NCBI GenBank assembly: GCA_029880105.1
Contig: JAOUPA010000022.1
Location: 1-17,640 of the forward strand
Origin: Gammaproteobacteria bacterium
GTDB lineage: Bacteria > Pseudomonadota > Gammaproteobacteria > SZUA-229
DNA: 17,640 nucleotides
Direction of reading: 5' to 3'
Positions 1 through 7,494 of this stretch are shown in pieces. Under the pieces are notes generated by a model. It did not search any database. It had not been told where the DNA came from and saw only the letters and a list, made by a program, of their open reading frames with translations. Every line of letters starts with the position of its first letter. The stretch's first letter is position 1. Made by a program: the position numbers and the translations under genes.

Positions 1-972
1 CTCTGATACTTCCTGTAAAGCGGCTAGCCAATCTGTGTGTGGCCGGTAATGCTCAGGGTCATGCTGACAGGCATCAATAGCCTGACGCCATACTTTTGAA
101 ACTTTATCGATATAGGCAGGACTACGCTGACGACCTTCTATTTTAATGGCGGCAACACCGGCTTTTTGTAGCTCAGGCAGTAATGCCATGGTGTTTAAAC
201 TGGTAGGCTCTTCTATAGCATGGTAGGTATTTTGATTGACATTGAATCGCCCCTTACACAGTGTAGGGTATCCCGCTGATTCATTTTTGCCATGACAGTC
301 GATCAGTACATTATTAAGACGGGTTTCCAGACCGGCATCGGTTTCTTTCCATTGCACTGCACTTGCTGGTGAACAGGCGCCATAGGTATTGGGCGACTGA
401 CCAGTAACATACGAGGAAAGCAGGCAGCGGCCTTCGACCATGACGCATAGACTGCCAAATCCGAATACCTCGATTGGCACCGGGGTATTTTCTGCGACAT
501 TTTTTATCTGTTTGAGTGAAAGTACACGTGGTACAACAGCGCGTTGTATAGCAAAGTGCTGGTGATAAAAATTAATTGATTCATGACTGGTTGCAGAGCC
601 CTGGACTGAAAGATGCAGACGAAGTTCTGGCCAGCGTTCAGAGGCATAATCCATCACACCAATATCGGCGAGGATTAGTGCATCCACTCCCAGTTCGGCT
701 GCATGGTCGACTGCATCCTGCCAGCGCTTCCAGCCAGATGGCTGTGGATAGGTGTTGATAGCAACGAATACCTTGCTACCATGTTGATGCGCATAGGCAA
801 TGCCTTCCTGTGCGCGCTGATCATTAAAATTAAGGCCGGCAAAATGTCGTGCATTGGTATCATCCTTGAATCCTATATAAACTGCATCAGCACCATTATT
901 AACAGCAATCTTTAATGACGGTAAATTTCCAGCAGGGCAGACGAGCTCCATGGAATTGGCTGTATTGCTCAT
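1..972 (-). CDS. ubiU: UbiU, O2-independent ubiquinone hydroxylation protein (3' end cut by window edge)
   Basis: Peptidase U32-family protein. In E. coli, UbiU pairs with UbiV as an iron-sulfur heterodimer needed for ubiquinone synthesis without oxygen. The 324 visible codons read through to the left edge without a stop and align almost continuously with E. coli UbiU (about 331 residues), starting at MELVCPAGNLPSLK and including DDTNARHFAGLNF, FYHQHFA, GACSPA and IKIEGRQRSPAYI. The four cysteines I know as Fe-S ligands in E. coli UbiU are all present: in GSLC and EGRC, in GAC, and in TLCKGR (C239 here, equal to C232 if counted from the second Met). The ATG at 972 gives seven extra residues. 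The in-frame ATG at 951 matches the E. coli start and may be the real one; neither has a clear Shine-Dalgarno. The gene starts 12 bases after yhcC, so the two are probably co-transcribed. ubiV would be expected just beyond the edge (inference). Confidence 0.93.
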   Translation of the reverse strand, partial: MSNTANSMELVCPAGNLPSLKIAVNNGADAVYIGFKDDTNARHFAGLNFNDQRAQEGIAYAHQHGSKVFVAINTYPQPSGWKRWQDAVDHAAELGVDALILADIGVMDYASERWPELRLHLSVQGSATSHESINFYHQHFAIQRAVVPRVLSLKQIKNVAENTPVPIEVFGFGSLCVMVEGRCLLSSYVTGQSPNTYGACSPASAVQWKETDAGLETRLNNVLIDCHGKNESAGYPTLCKGRFNVNQNTYHAIEEPTSLNTMALLPELQKAGVAAIKIEGRQRSPAYIDKVSKVWRQAIDACQHDPEHYRPHTDWLAALQEVSE

Positions 973-984
973 GGTTTGGTTACG

Positions 985-1938
985 CTAAATTGTTGCCTGC
1001 ATTAACACTGCAGGGTTGTCGATAATTAAAGACGGCTGATAGAAGTGGTTGCGAGACTCAAGTTCTTCAGCGATAAGATTTAAAGTTTTCCATTTATGCG
1101 CACACCATGCAGGTGCCAGTAATATGTTTTCAGAAGCAGTCGCAGTTAGACGATGAAATATCACGTCCTGTGGTGTTTGCTGGATCAGGTCTGCTGCAAT
1201 GCGTGCGTATTCGTTCAGTCCGAGTGGCCTGTATTTGCCACGTCGCCATTCATTCGCGAGTTGCGTACCTTTAACGACATGCAATGGATGTAGCTTGAGC
1301 CCATCGACACCGAGTTCAAGCACTCTATCCAGGGTTGTTGCATAATGTTTCTCATTTTCACCGGGTAGGCCAATAATAAGGTGTGTACAGACCTGTATGC
1401 CTCGTTGACGAGCTCGTATTAATGTTGATCGGTAGGCATCAAAACCGTGGCCGCGGTTAACACGCTCCAGTGTTTTATCAAATGCTGATTGTAGTCCCAG
1501 TTCCAGCCACACTTCATAGCCATCGTCCTGGTATTTTTCCAGTAAATTTAGCACTGAGTCAGCCACACAGTCGGGGCGTGTGCCTACAGAAATACCAACT
1601 ACATCGGCCTGTTGAAGGGCACGGTTGTATTGTTGTTGCAGCAATTCAGTTTCAGCGTAGGTATTGGTATAGGCCTGAAAGTAGGCAATGTATTTTCGTG
1701 CACCAGTACGTTTACGAATAATAAATTTTCCTGCGTCTATTTGCTGGTTGATTTCTGCAGGTTGTCGTCCATTAGGACTAAAGGAGGTATTATTGCAGAA
1801 CGTGCAACCACCTATGCCTAAACTGCCATCACGATTTGGACAGGTAAAGCTGGCATCGATGGATATTTTATGTACACGTTCACCATAGCGTCTTAACATC
1901 GCCTGCCCAAATGTATTGATGTGTCTATCCAGGTTCAA
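985..1938 (-). CDS. yhcC: YhcC-family radical SAM protein (TIGR01212 type)
   Basis: Radical SAM enzyme of 317 residues, close in length and sequence to E. coli YhcC, whose reaction is not established to my knowledge. The cluster-binding region at residues 31-50 reads FTCPNRDG then GGCTFCNN, with cysteines at 33, 45 and 48. This C-x11-C-x2-C spacing is the family form rather than the common CxxxCxxC. Other family blocks are YIAYFQAYTNTYAE, VGTRPDCV, EVWLELGLQSAFDKTLERVNRGH, HLIIGLPGE and GLKLHPLHVVKGT. The start is a TTG: an in-frame TAA lies two codons upstream, and MNLDRHINTFGQ lines up with the E. coli N-terminus. No good ribosome binding site is visible. It is the first gene of a unit with ubiU, and a perfect FNR box lies about 95 bases upstream. 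A role linked to anaerobic growth or quinone synthesis is inference only. Confidence 0.93.
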   Translation of the reverse strand: MNLDRHINTFGQAMLRRYGERVHKISIDASFTCPNRDGSLGIGGCTFCNNTSFSPNGRQPAEINQQIDAGKFIIRKRTGARKYIAYFQAYTNTYAETELLQQQYNRALQQADVVGISVGTRPDCVADSVLNLLEKYQDDGYEVWLELGLQSAFDKTLERVNRGHGFDAYRSTLIRARQRGIQVCTHLIIGLPGENEKHYATTLDRVLELGVDGLKLHPLHVVKGTQLANEWRRGKYRPLGLNEYARIAADLIQQTPQDVIFHRLTATASENILLAPAWCAHKWKTLNLIAEELESRNHFYQPSLIIDNPAVLMQATI

Positions 1939-2004
1939 AATTTATATGCTGGCAGTGATGCGTAATCGCTTGTTAGTCTTCTATAAAACAGAGGGAGTGC
2001 AGGA

Positions 2005-2010
2005 TTTTTA
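2005..2010 (-). promoter_or_regulatory. Candidate -10 element of the FNR-activated yhcC-ubiU promoter
   Basis: On the minus strand, TAAAAA (followed by T) begins 29.5 bases from the centre of the FNR box at 2033-2046. That is the spacing expected when FNR is centred at -41.5 (class II activation). It matches four of six -10 consensus positions. Transcription would start near 1998, leaving a leader of about 60 bases before the TTG of yhcC. No -35 match is needed at such promoters. The spacing is seen in the sequence; activity is inferred. Confidence 0.6.
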
Positions 2011-2032
2011 CCCGGCGAGGGCAGTATGGGTA

Positions 2033-2046
2033 TTGATATATATCAA
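2033..2046 (-). promoter_or_regulatory. FNR/ANR box upstream of yhcC-ubiU
   Basis: TTGATATATATCAA is a perfect palindrome and a perfect match to the FNR-family consensus TTGAT-N4-ATCAA. It lies in the 199-base gap between the DUF2279-like gene and yhcC, oriented and spaced to drive yhcC-ubiU (see the -10 element at 2005-2010). In E. coli, FNR is known to activate the ubiUV genes under anoxia, which fits. The regulator could be FNR, ANR or a DNR-like protein; the site alone does not say which. Confidence 0.82.
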
Positions 2047-2137
2047 ACCAATGATACTTTTGAGTCAGTCTAAGCCTGGTAATTAGACTGATTACAGGAT
2101 GTACTCAACGTACATGGTAAATTATTAATTGTTGAAG

Positions 2138-2968
2138 CTATTTGTTCAGGTCTCTTTCAAATTCCATATTAGTCTCAGGGATTTGAATGTATTTCAAAAC
2201 AGCCGCAGTTTTTCTATAGGAGTGCCTTTTAAACAGATCGGTGAGATTTAATCCGATAGCAAAGAACAGGTTGCGTTCCTTGGTATCAATTTGATTGTCA
2301 AAGCCGTGTACATAATAACCTAGCTGTAATTCAAAGTGTTTAAGAAAGGTGTCATGAAAGGTCTCAAAGCCATTCAGTTTGAGGGCAAATAAATATTTGG
2401 AGTTTTCGTAGTCTGTAGTAAAATCGCTGCCTGTGGGATGTAGTCCGTATTCCCATCTCAGGTCTAGCTTGTCTGCCAGCTCAGGACTGGTATATAAATA
2501 GTAACCGAGTAGTGAACCCAGGCTATTTGCAATAAAATCCTCTTTGGAAAATCCATAGTCACTGAAGGAATCACCGATTTCCATATAGCCGAGTATTGCT
2601 AACGATGACAGTGCACCATATAAGGCAGCATCATCTTTTCTGAAGCACCATGTCTCGAACATATAGGAGAGCCCATGGGTGGTGACATAGCTGGTATACA
2701 TATGACCTGCCTTGTCAGCGCCGCCTTCATCAGTATTATTTTGAAACCAGTCTTCATCAGCCGATTTGGGTGAGTTGCTAAAGTAGTCCCACTTGGCTAA
2801 GCCCCAGGCTGTTATTATCCCAATGCCCGTAAGGTTGGTTTTTATCAGGTCAGATCTCTGTTGCTGCCATGAAGCCTCTGTATTGCAATCACTGGTCATG
2901 GTATTGCCTGTCTGTATGCAAGACAATGTGATGGCTAAAATATACAGTAATATTTTTGAAACATTCAC
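2138..2968 (-). CDS. DUF2279-like exported or membrane protein of unknown function
   Basis: This 276-residue protein has an N-terminal hydrophobic stretch (about residues 5-18) followed by C17. The residues before C17 (ITLSC) make a poor lipobox, so signal peptide or lipoprotein is unresolved. The middle contains GGADKAGHMYTSY (83-94), then hydrophobic segments near 117-131 and 145-160 around EIGDSFSDYGFSKEDFIANSLGS. The DK-x-GH motif and the GFS-x-x-D-x-x-AN-x-x-G block resemble the DUF2279 family of predicted periplasmic proteins, including YfiM-type proteins. The C-terminal third has alternating aromatic and polar residues that could be beta-rich. The start is GTG: an in-frame stop lies three codons upstream, and no strong ribosome binding site is seen. 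It is divergent from nosR and shares its 205-base intergenic region. No function is known to me; a link to N2O respiration is possible only by position. The family call is moderate; that the gene is real is likely. Confidence 0.72.
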   Translation of the reverse strand: MNVSKILLYILAITLSCIQTGNTMTSDCNTEASWQQQRSDLIKTNLTGIGIITAWGLAKWDYFSNSPKSADEDWFQNNTDEGGADKAGHMYTSYVTTHGLSYMFETWCFRKDDAALYGALSSLAILGYMEIGDSFSDYGFSKEDFIANSLGSLLGYYLYTSPELADKLDLRWEYGLHPTGSDFTTDYENSKYLFALKLNGFETFHDTFLKHFELQLGYYVHGFDNQIDTKERNLFFAIGLNLTDLFKRHSYRKTAAVLKYIQIPETNMEFERDLNK

Positions 2969-3002
2969 AGTCGTATTTCATCAGGGAAGATTTATTTGAT
3001 TC

Positions 3003-3008
3003 ATTATA
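3003..3008 (-). promoter_or_regulatory. -10 element (TATAAT) for the DUF2279-like gene
   Basis: The minus strand reads a perfect TATAAT 34 bases before the GTG at 2968. The sequence about 17 bases further upstream (CATATT) is a poor -35. A vegetative promoter here is plausible but rests on the -10 alone. Confidence 0.4.
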
Positions 3009-3103
3009 CTCTGCGGTTAAAAGTGAATATGGTGTTATTGATAATGAAATATTGCAAAACATGTATATAGTAATAATTTAATTTTCTTATATCACTAATG
3101 TAG

Positions 3104-3117
3104 TTGACCTAAATCAA
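3104..3117 (+). promoter_or_regulatory. FNR/DNR box upstream of nosR
   Basis: TTGACCTAAATCAA matches the FNR/DNR consensus TTGAT-N4-ATCAA at nine of ten fixed positions; the fifth base is C instead of T. Its centre is 63.5 bases before the nosR GTG. Class II spacing predicts a start near 3152, but the -10 there is weak: CAGACT at 3139-3144 keeps only A2, A4 and T6. In denitrifiers, nosR and nosZ promoters are known targets of DNR/FNR regulators. The half-site TTGAC also occurs in DNR sites. Confidence 0.75.
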
Positions 3118-3173
3118 GTAACATGTGGCATTATGTCGCAGACTACGCAGGTATTATTTAGGGCAGCTGTTAC

Positions 3174-5441
3174 GTGAGTTTTAAGTTTACAATCGAACAA
3201 AATAATCCCTGTTATCTCTCTGGATATAGGGGGTGGTTCAAACAGCTTCAATTATCCAGTTTCAATTCGCCGCGTTTAAATTGTCACGTCGTCTTGCGAT
3301 TCTTTTCTATCGTCATACTCCTACAGTCATTACTGATAGGGGTTGCCTATGCGGATTCTGAGCTGCCCCGTCTACTTGATGGTATTACACCTGATGAACT
3401 TTTTCCGGGAGCAGATAAACTCGGCGCGCCTGACGGTGACCCACTGGTGGCCCCTGTTTATAAACAGGGAAAACAACTGGGTTTTGTCTTCCTGACTTCA
3501 GATTTTATGAATACCACAGGTTATTCGGGTAGGCCAATACATCAGCTTGTTGCTCTCGATTTACAGGGTGTTATTCAGAAGGTACTGTTAGTTGAGCATC
3601 ATGAACCAATTGTCCTGATCGGCATCCCTGAAGAGCGAATTATTGGTGTTCTCAAGGCCTATGAAGGTCTGGATGTGGGAAAGCTGGTACGTGGTACTCA
3701 GGATCATAAAATCGATATTGTCACCGGCGCCACAGTAACAGTGATGGTGATGGATGATACGATTTTGCGTACTGCTATCAAGGTCGCCAGAACCTATAAA
3801 TTATCAGGCCTCACACCAGAGCGGAAGAAAACTGGGCCAATTGCCTCGGTGAATGCTGAGGTTAATATGGTCTCTAGCTGGGCCGATCTTGTTGCAGATG
3901 GTTCAGTCCAGTCACTCAAAATCTCTCTCGGAGAAATCAATCGTGCCTTTGAAGCCTCGGATGAAGTTATCGCCCGTGATTTTCCTGAAGAGGGTGAAGC
4001 TGATGAGGTATTTGTTGAGCTATATGCAGCAGTGGTTTCTGTACCGAGTATCGGTCGCAGCCTTCTTGGTGAAAATGAATACCGCAATCTGTTGAAAAAA
4101 ATACAGCCAGGTGAACAGGCAGTTTTACTGGCAGGCGAAGGGCGTTACTCATTTAAAGGTTCAGGTTATGTTCGTGGCGGCATTTTTGATCGTTTCCAGA
4201 TTATTCAGGGAGATACCGCTATTCGTTTTCACGATAGCAACCACAAACGTTTACGTGATATCGCAGCAGAAGGTGCGCCAGAGCTTAAGGATGTCGATTT
4301 ATTTAGAACACCGGCTGAGTTAAATTTTAACGCAGCCGAAACCTGGAAACTGGAATTGCTGGTAGGTCGTGATGTTGCACCAACTAAAAAAGTATTTTTG
4401 ACCTTTGATCTTAACTACAAAACACCCGATAAATACTTAACTTTCACAGAACAAAAATTCCAGGATCAGGATGAAGGATCTGCCTTGTCACAAAAGGGCG
4501 AACCAATCTGGAAAAAAATGTGGGAACTCAAAGTTCCTGAAATTGTGATTCTTGGTATAGCCCTGGCTGTCCTTACCTTTATCTTCTTTTTTCAGGACTG
4601 GCTGGTTAAGCGTCCTAAACTTACTGATCGTGTTCGTATCGGTTATCTTATTTTTACCCTGTTTGGTATCGGCTGGTATTTCAATGCGCAATTATCAGTA
4701 GTCAACATTCTGGCCATGTTTAATGCACTTGTTACTGGCTTTGACTGGAGTTACTTCCTGATGGAGCCGTTGATATTTATTCTATGGGGTTCCGTGGCAG
4801 CCGCGTTGCTATTCTGGGGGCGTGGGCCTTACTGTGGATGGCTGTGTCCTTTTGGTGCATTGCAGGAATTGCTTAATAAAATAGCCAAGGCATTTAATGT
4901 TAAACAAATTGTCGTGCCCTGGTTTGTGCATGAGCGCATATGGACATTTAAATATTTAATTTTTTTAATCCTATTTGGTTTTTCATTGCACTCACTTGAA
5001 TGGGCTGAACGTCTTGCCGAGGTCGAGCCATTCAAAACAGTCATCATTTTAAAATTTATTCGTGAATGGCCTTACGTCATATTTGCGCTACTGATGATAT
5101 TGCCTGGCTTATTTATCGAGCGTTTTTATTGTCGATATCTATGCCCGATGGGTGCCGCCCTGGCGATTCCAGGAAAGATGCGGATGTTTTCATGGTTAAA
5201 ACGCTATAAGGAATGTGGTACACCATGTCAGCGCTGCGGTAATGAATGCATGGTTCAGGCAATTCATCCACTGGGCGAGATTAATGTTAATGAGTGCCTT
5301 TACTGCCTGCACTGTCAGGTGGTCTATTATGATGAGCATGATTGTCCCGTGCTTGTTCAGGCGAACTTGAAAAAAGAACGCCAGGCAAGCCGTACAGCTG
5401 CAGTCAGAGCTGCAAAAGAAGCCAAAAATATAGATAATTAG
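3174..5441 (+). CDS. nosR: NosR, membrane flavo-iron-sulfur protein of N2O respiration
   Basis: NosR (755 residues) is needed for nosZ expression and for electron supply to NosZ from the quinol pool. A Sec-type signal (RFFSIVILLQSLLIGVAYA, about 42-60) leads into a periplasmic FMN-binding domain. This contains DIVTGATVT, where T187 is the likely covalent flavin-phosphate threonine. From about 455 to 645 there are several membrane segments. Two CxxxCP motifs, CGWLCP (554-559) and CRYLCP (653-658), flank the last ones. A ferredoxin-like cytoplasmic tail carries C681, C685, C688, C692 and then C708, C711, C714, enough for two [4Fe-4S] clusters. The GTG start has AGGG ten bases upstream, and an in-frame TAG lies five codons before it. 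The 40-residue n-region ahead of the signal is long; a TTG at 3294 would give a more ordinary signal peptide. It is first in the nos operon, and 117 bases separate it from nosZ. Confidence 0.96.
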   Translation: MSFKFTIEQNNPCYLSGYRGWFKQLQLSSFNSPRLNCHVVLRFFSIVILLQSLLIGVAYADSELPRLLDGITPDELFPGADKLGAPDGDPLVAPVYKQGKQLGFVFLTSDFMNTTGYSGRPIHQLVALDLQGVIQKVLLVEHHEPIVLIGIPEERIIGVLKAYEGLDVGKLVRGTQDHKIDIVTGATVTVMVMDDTILRTAIKVARTYKLSGLTPERKKTGPIASVNAEVNMVSSWADLVADGSVQSLKISLGEINRAFEASDEVIARDFPEEGEADEVFVELYAAVVSVPSIGRSLLGENEYRNLLKKIQPGEQAVLLAGEGRYSFKGSGYVRGGIFDRFQIIQGDTAIRFHDSNHKRLRDIAAEGAPELKDVDLFRTPAELNFNAAETWKLELLVGRDVAPTKKVFLTFDLNYKTPDKYLTFTEQKFQDQDEGSALSQKGEPIWKKMWELKVPEIVILGIALAVLTFIFFFQDWLVKRPKLTDRVRIGYLIFTLFGIGWYFNAQLSVVNILAMFNALVTGFDWSYFLMEPLIFILWGSVAAALLFWGRGPYCGWLCPFGALQELLNKIAKAFNVKQIVVPWFVHERIWTFKYLIFLILFGFSLHSLEWAERLAEVEPFKTVIILKFIREWPYVIFALLMILPGLFIERFYCRYLCPMGAALAIPGKMRMFSWLKRYKECGTPCQRCGNECMVQAIHPLGEINVNECLYCLHCQVVYYDEHDCPVLVQANLKKERQASRTAAVRAAKEAKNIDN

Positions 5442-5522
5442 TTAATGAAGTAGTTAAGTGGTAATAGTTGTTTTATGTAATGACGGCCCTGAATAGAATG
5501 TATAGCCAGGGTGTAAAAATCA

Positions 5523-5540
5523 GCCTGCATGCGTGCAGGC
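5523..5540 (+). other. Hairpin just upstream of the nosZ ribosome binding site
   Basis: GCCTGCA and TGCAGGC form a perfect 7-bp GC-rich stem around a TGCG loop. It ends six bases before the purine-rich ribosome binding site of nosZ, in the nosR-nosZ gap. No T-run follows on the plus strand, so a simple terminator is unlikely. A 5' mRNA-stabilising or processing role for the nosZ message is possible (inference). Confidence 0.6.
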
Positions 5541-5546
5541 GTAATT

Positions 5547-5555
5547 AAAGAGGAG
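5547..5555 (+). promoter_or_regulatory. Ribosome binding site of nosZ
   Basis: AAAGAGGAG is the strongest Shine-Dalgarno in the window, in keeping with high expression of NosZ. It is followed by two adjacent ATGs at 5559 and 5562. The spacing after AGGAG is three and six bases respectively, so the second ATG may be the main start. Confidence 0.75.
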
Positions 5556-5558
5556 TGA

Positions 5559-7487
5559 ATGATGGAAAATAAAAATAGTAATTCTGAAAATGAAGGCATT
5601 ACACGACGCGAACTGCTTGGTGGTTCGGCAAAACTAACTGCAATGGCAGGTATCGGTGCTCTGGCTGGTTTGACCGGCCTGGCGGGAATGACACCCAAAG
5701 CTGCAGTCGCGGCATCAAAAAACAGGGCTGAAGTAGCTCCAGGCGATCTGGATGAATACTACGGTTTCTGGAGTAGTGGACAGGCCGGTGAACTGCGTAT
5801 TCTGGGTATTCCTTCTATGCGTGAATTGATGCGTGTGCCTGTATTCAATCGATGCAGTGCATCAGGTTGGGGGCTTACTAATGAAAGCCGTAAAATCCTG
5901 CGTGATGGCCTGTTACCTGAAACAAAAAAATTCCTCGACTCCAATGGTCGTGGTGGCGTCTGGTTGAATGGTGACCTGCATCATCCACATATGTCATTTA
6001 CTGATGGCACCTACGATGGTCGTTACCTGTTTATGAATGACAAGGCAAATACACGTGTTGCGCGTGTTCGCTGTGACGTGATGAAGTGTGACAAGATCAT
6101 TGAAATTCCAAATGCGGCGGATATTCATGGGCTACGCCCCCAGAAATACCCACGTACCGGTTATGTGTTCGCCAACGGTGAGCACCGTGTACCTATTCCT
6201 AATGATGGTAGTGTGCTTGATGAGCCTGAAAAATATCATGCTATTTTCACTGCTATTGATGGCGATAAGATGCAGGTGGCTTGGCAAGTTATGGTTGACG
6301 GCAACCTGGATAACTGTGATGCAGATTATCAGGGCCTGTATGCATTCTCTACCTGTTACAACAGCGAAGAGGCAGTTACCCTGCCAGGTATGATGGCAAA
6401 TGAACGTGACTGGGCGGTGGTATTTGATATCAAGGCTATTGAAGCAGGTGTAAAAGCCGGGGATTTCAAAAAGATTAACGGTGTTCCTGTACTCGACGGT
6501 CGCAAAGGTTCCAAGTACACACGTTATATTCCAGTACCTAATAGCCCTCATGGTTGTAATACCGCGCCTGATGGTATCCACGTTGTCTTTAACGGCAAGC
6601 TGTCACCAACCGTAACAGTGATTGATGTACGTCGCCTGCCTGATCTGTTCAAGGATAAGATTCAGCCACGTGATGTCGTCGTTGCCGAACCAGAGTTAGG
6701 TTTAGGTCCGCTGCATACCGCCTTTGATGGCAAGGGTAATGCCTATACCACCCTGTTCCTAGATAGTCAGGCTGTTAAGTGGAATATCCAGAAGGCTATC
6801 GATAAATATAACGGTAAGGATGTTAATCCGATTCTCGACAAACTTGATGTGCACTATCAGCCTGGACATAACCATACATCCATGGGTGAAACCAAAGATG
6901 CCGATGGCAAGTGGCTGGTTTCGCTGAACAAATTCTCCAAGGATCGTTACATAAACGTCGGCCCATTGAAACCAGAAAATGAGCAGCTAATAGACATTAG
7001 CGGCGAAAAACAGAAGCTGGTGCACGATGGCCCTACCTTTGCTGAGCCACATGACTGCATCATTGTTCGTGCTGATGTGGTTAATCCTAATTCCATCTGG
7101 AAGAAGGGTGATGTTATGTGGGCTGATGTTAGTGCACAGGCCAAGAAAGACGGCGTCAAACTAACTGAAGATTCAAAGATCATTCGTGATGGTAAGAAGG
7201 TTCGCGTTTATATGACCTCTGTTGCACCTAATTTCAGCATGGAAAAATTCACTGTAAAACAGGGCGATGAAGTAACTGTTATCATCAGTAACAATGATGC
7301 TATTGATGACCTGGCACATGGCTTTACCATGGCCAATTATGGCGTTGCAATGGAAATTGGGCCACAGGCTACATCATCTGTAACCTTTACGGCGGATCGT
7401 GCCGGTGTTCACTGGTTCTACTGTCAGTGGTTCTGCCACGCGCTACATATGGAAATGCGTGGCCGTATGCTGGTTGAACCCGCTTAA
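5559..7487 (+). CDS. nosZ: NosZ, nitrous-oxide reductase, clade I (Tat-exported)
   Basis: Periplasmic copper enzyme (642 residues) that reduces N2O to N2, the last step of denitrification. The N-terminus carries a twin-arginine signal (TRRELLGG, R16-R17, then a hydrophobic Ala/Gly/Leu stretch, cleavage near 52), which marks clade I; clade II enzymes use Sec. The seven-bladed propeller holds the CuZ histidine motifs: DLHHPH (H141, H142), DIHGLR, SPHGC, GPLHTAF, GHNHTSMGET and EPHD. The C-terminal cupredoxin holds CuA: H587 in LAHGF, then C622-x-W-x-C626, H630 and M633 in CQWFCHALHMEM. All key ligands are present and the length is normal, so the enzyme should be functional. It lies second in the nos operon, and nosD starts seven bases after its stop. 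A hairpin precedes it and another lies just after it. Confidence 0.98.
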   Translation: MMENKNSNSENEGITRRELLGGSAKLTAMAGIGALAGLTGLAGMTPKAAVAASKNRAEVAPGDLDEYYGFWSSGQAGELRILGIPSMRELMRVPVFNRCSASGWGLTNESRKILRDGLLPETKKFLDSNGRGGVWLNGDLHHPHMSFTDGTYDGRYLFMNDKANTRVARVRCDVMKCDKIIEIPNAADIHGLRPQKYPRTGYVFANGEHRVPIPNDGSVLDEPEKYHAIFTAIDGDKMQVAWQVMVDGNLDNCDADYQGLYAFSTCYNSEEAVTLPGMMANERDWAVVFDIKAIEAGVKAGDFKKINGVPVLDGRKGSKYTRYIPVPNSPHGCNTAPDGIHVVFNGKLSPTVTVIDVRRLPDLFKDKIQPRDVVVAEPELGLGPLHTAFDGKGNAYTTLFLDSQAVKWNIQKAIDKYNGKDVNPILDKLDVHYQPGHNHTSMGETKDADGKWLVSLNKFSKDRYINVGPLKPENEQLIDISGEKQKLVHDGPTFAEPHDCIIVRADVVNPNSIWKKGDVMWADVSAQAKKDGVKLTEDSKIIRDGKKVRVYMTSVAPNFSMEKFTVKQGDEVTVIISNNDAIDDLAHGFTMANYGVAMEIGPQATSSVTFTADRAGVHWFYCQWFCHALHMEMRGRMLVEPA

Positions 7488-7494
7488 CTGATCT

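Noticed and set aside
2099..2115. Palindrome ATGTAC-TCAAC-GTACAT as a terminator of the DUF2279-like gene
   Set aside because: The stem is only six AT-rich pairs and no T-run follows on the minus strand. It may be chance.
5487..5511. Inverted repeat CCCTG/CAGGG in the nosR-nosZ gap
   Set aside because: Five pairs around a 15-base loop is weak compared with the 7-bp hairpin at 5523-5540.
6132..6581. Open frame of about 149 codons antisense to nosZ
   Set aside because: It lies inside strongly conserved nosZ sequence with no domain or start signal, so it is a shadow frame.
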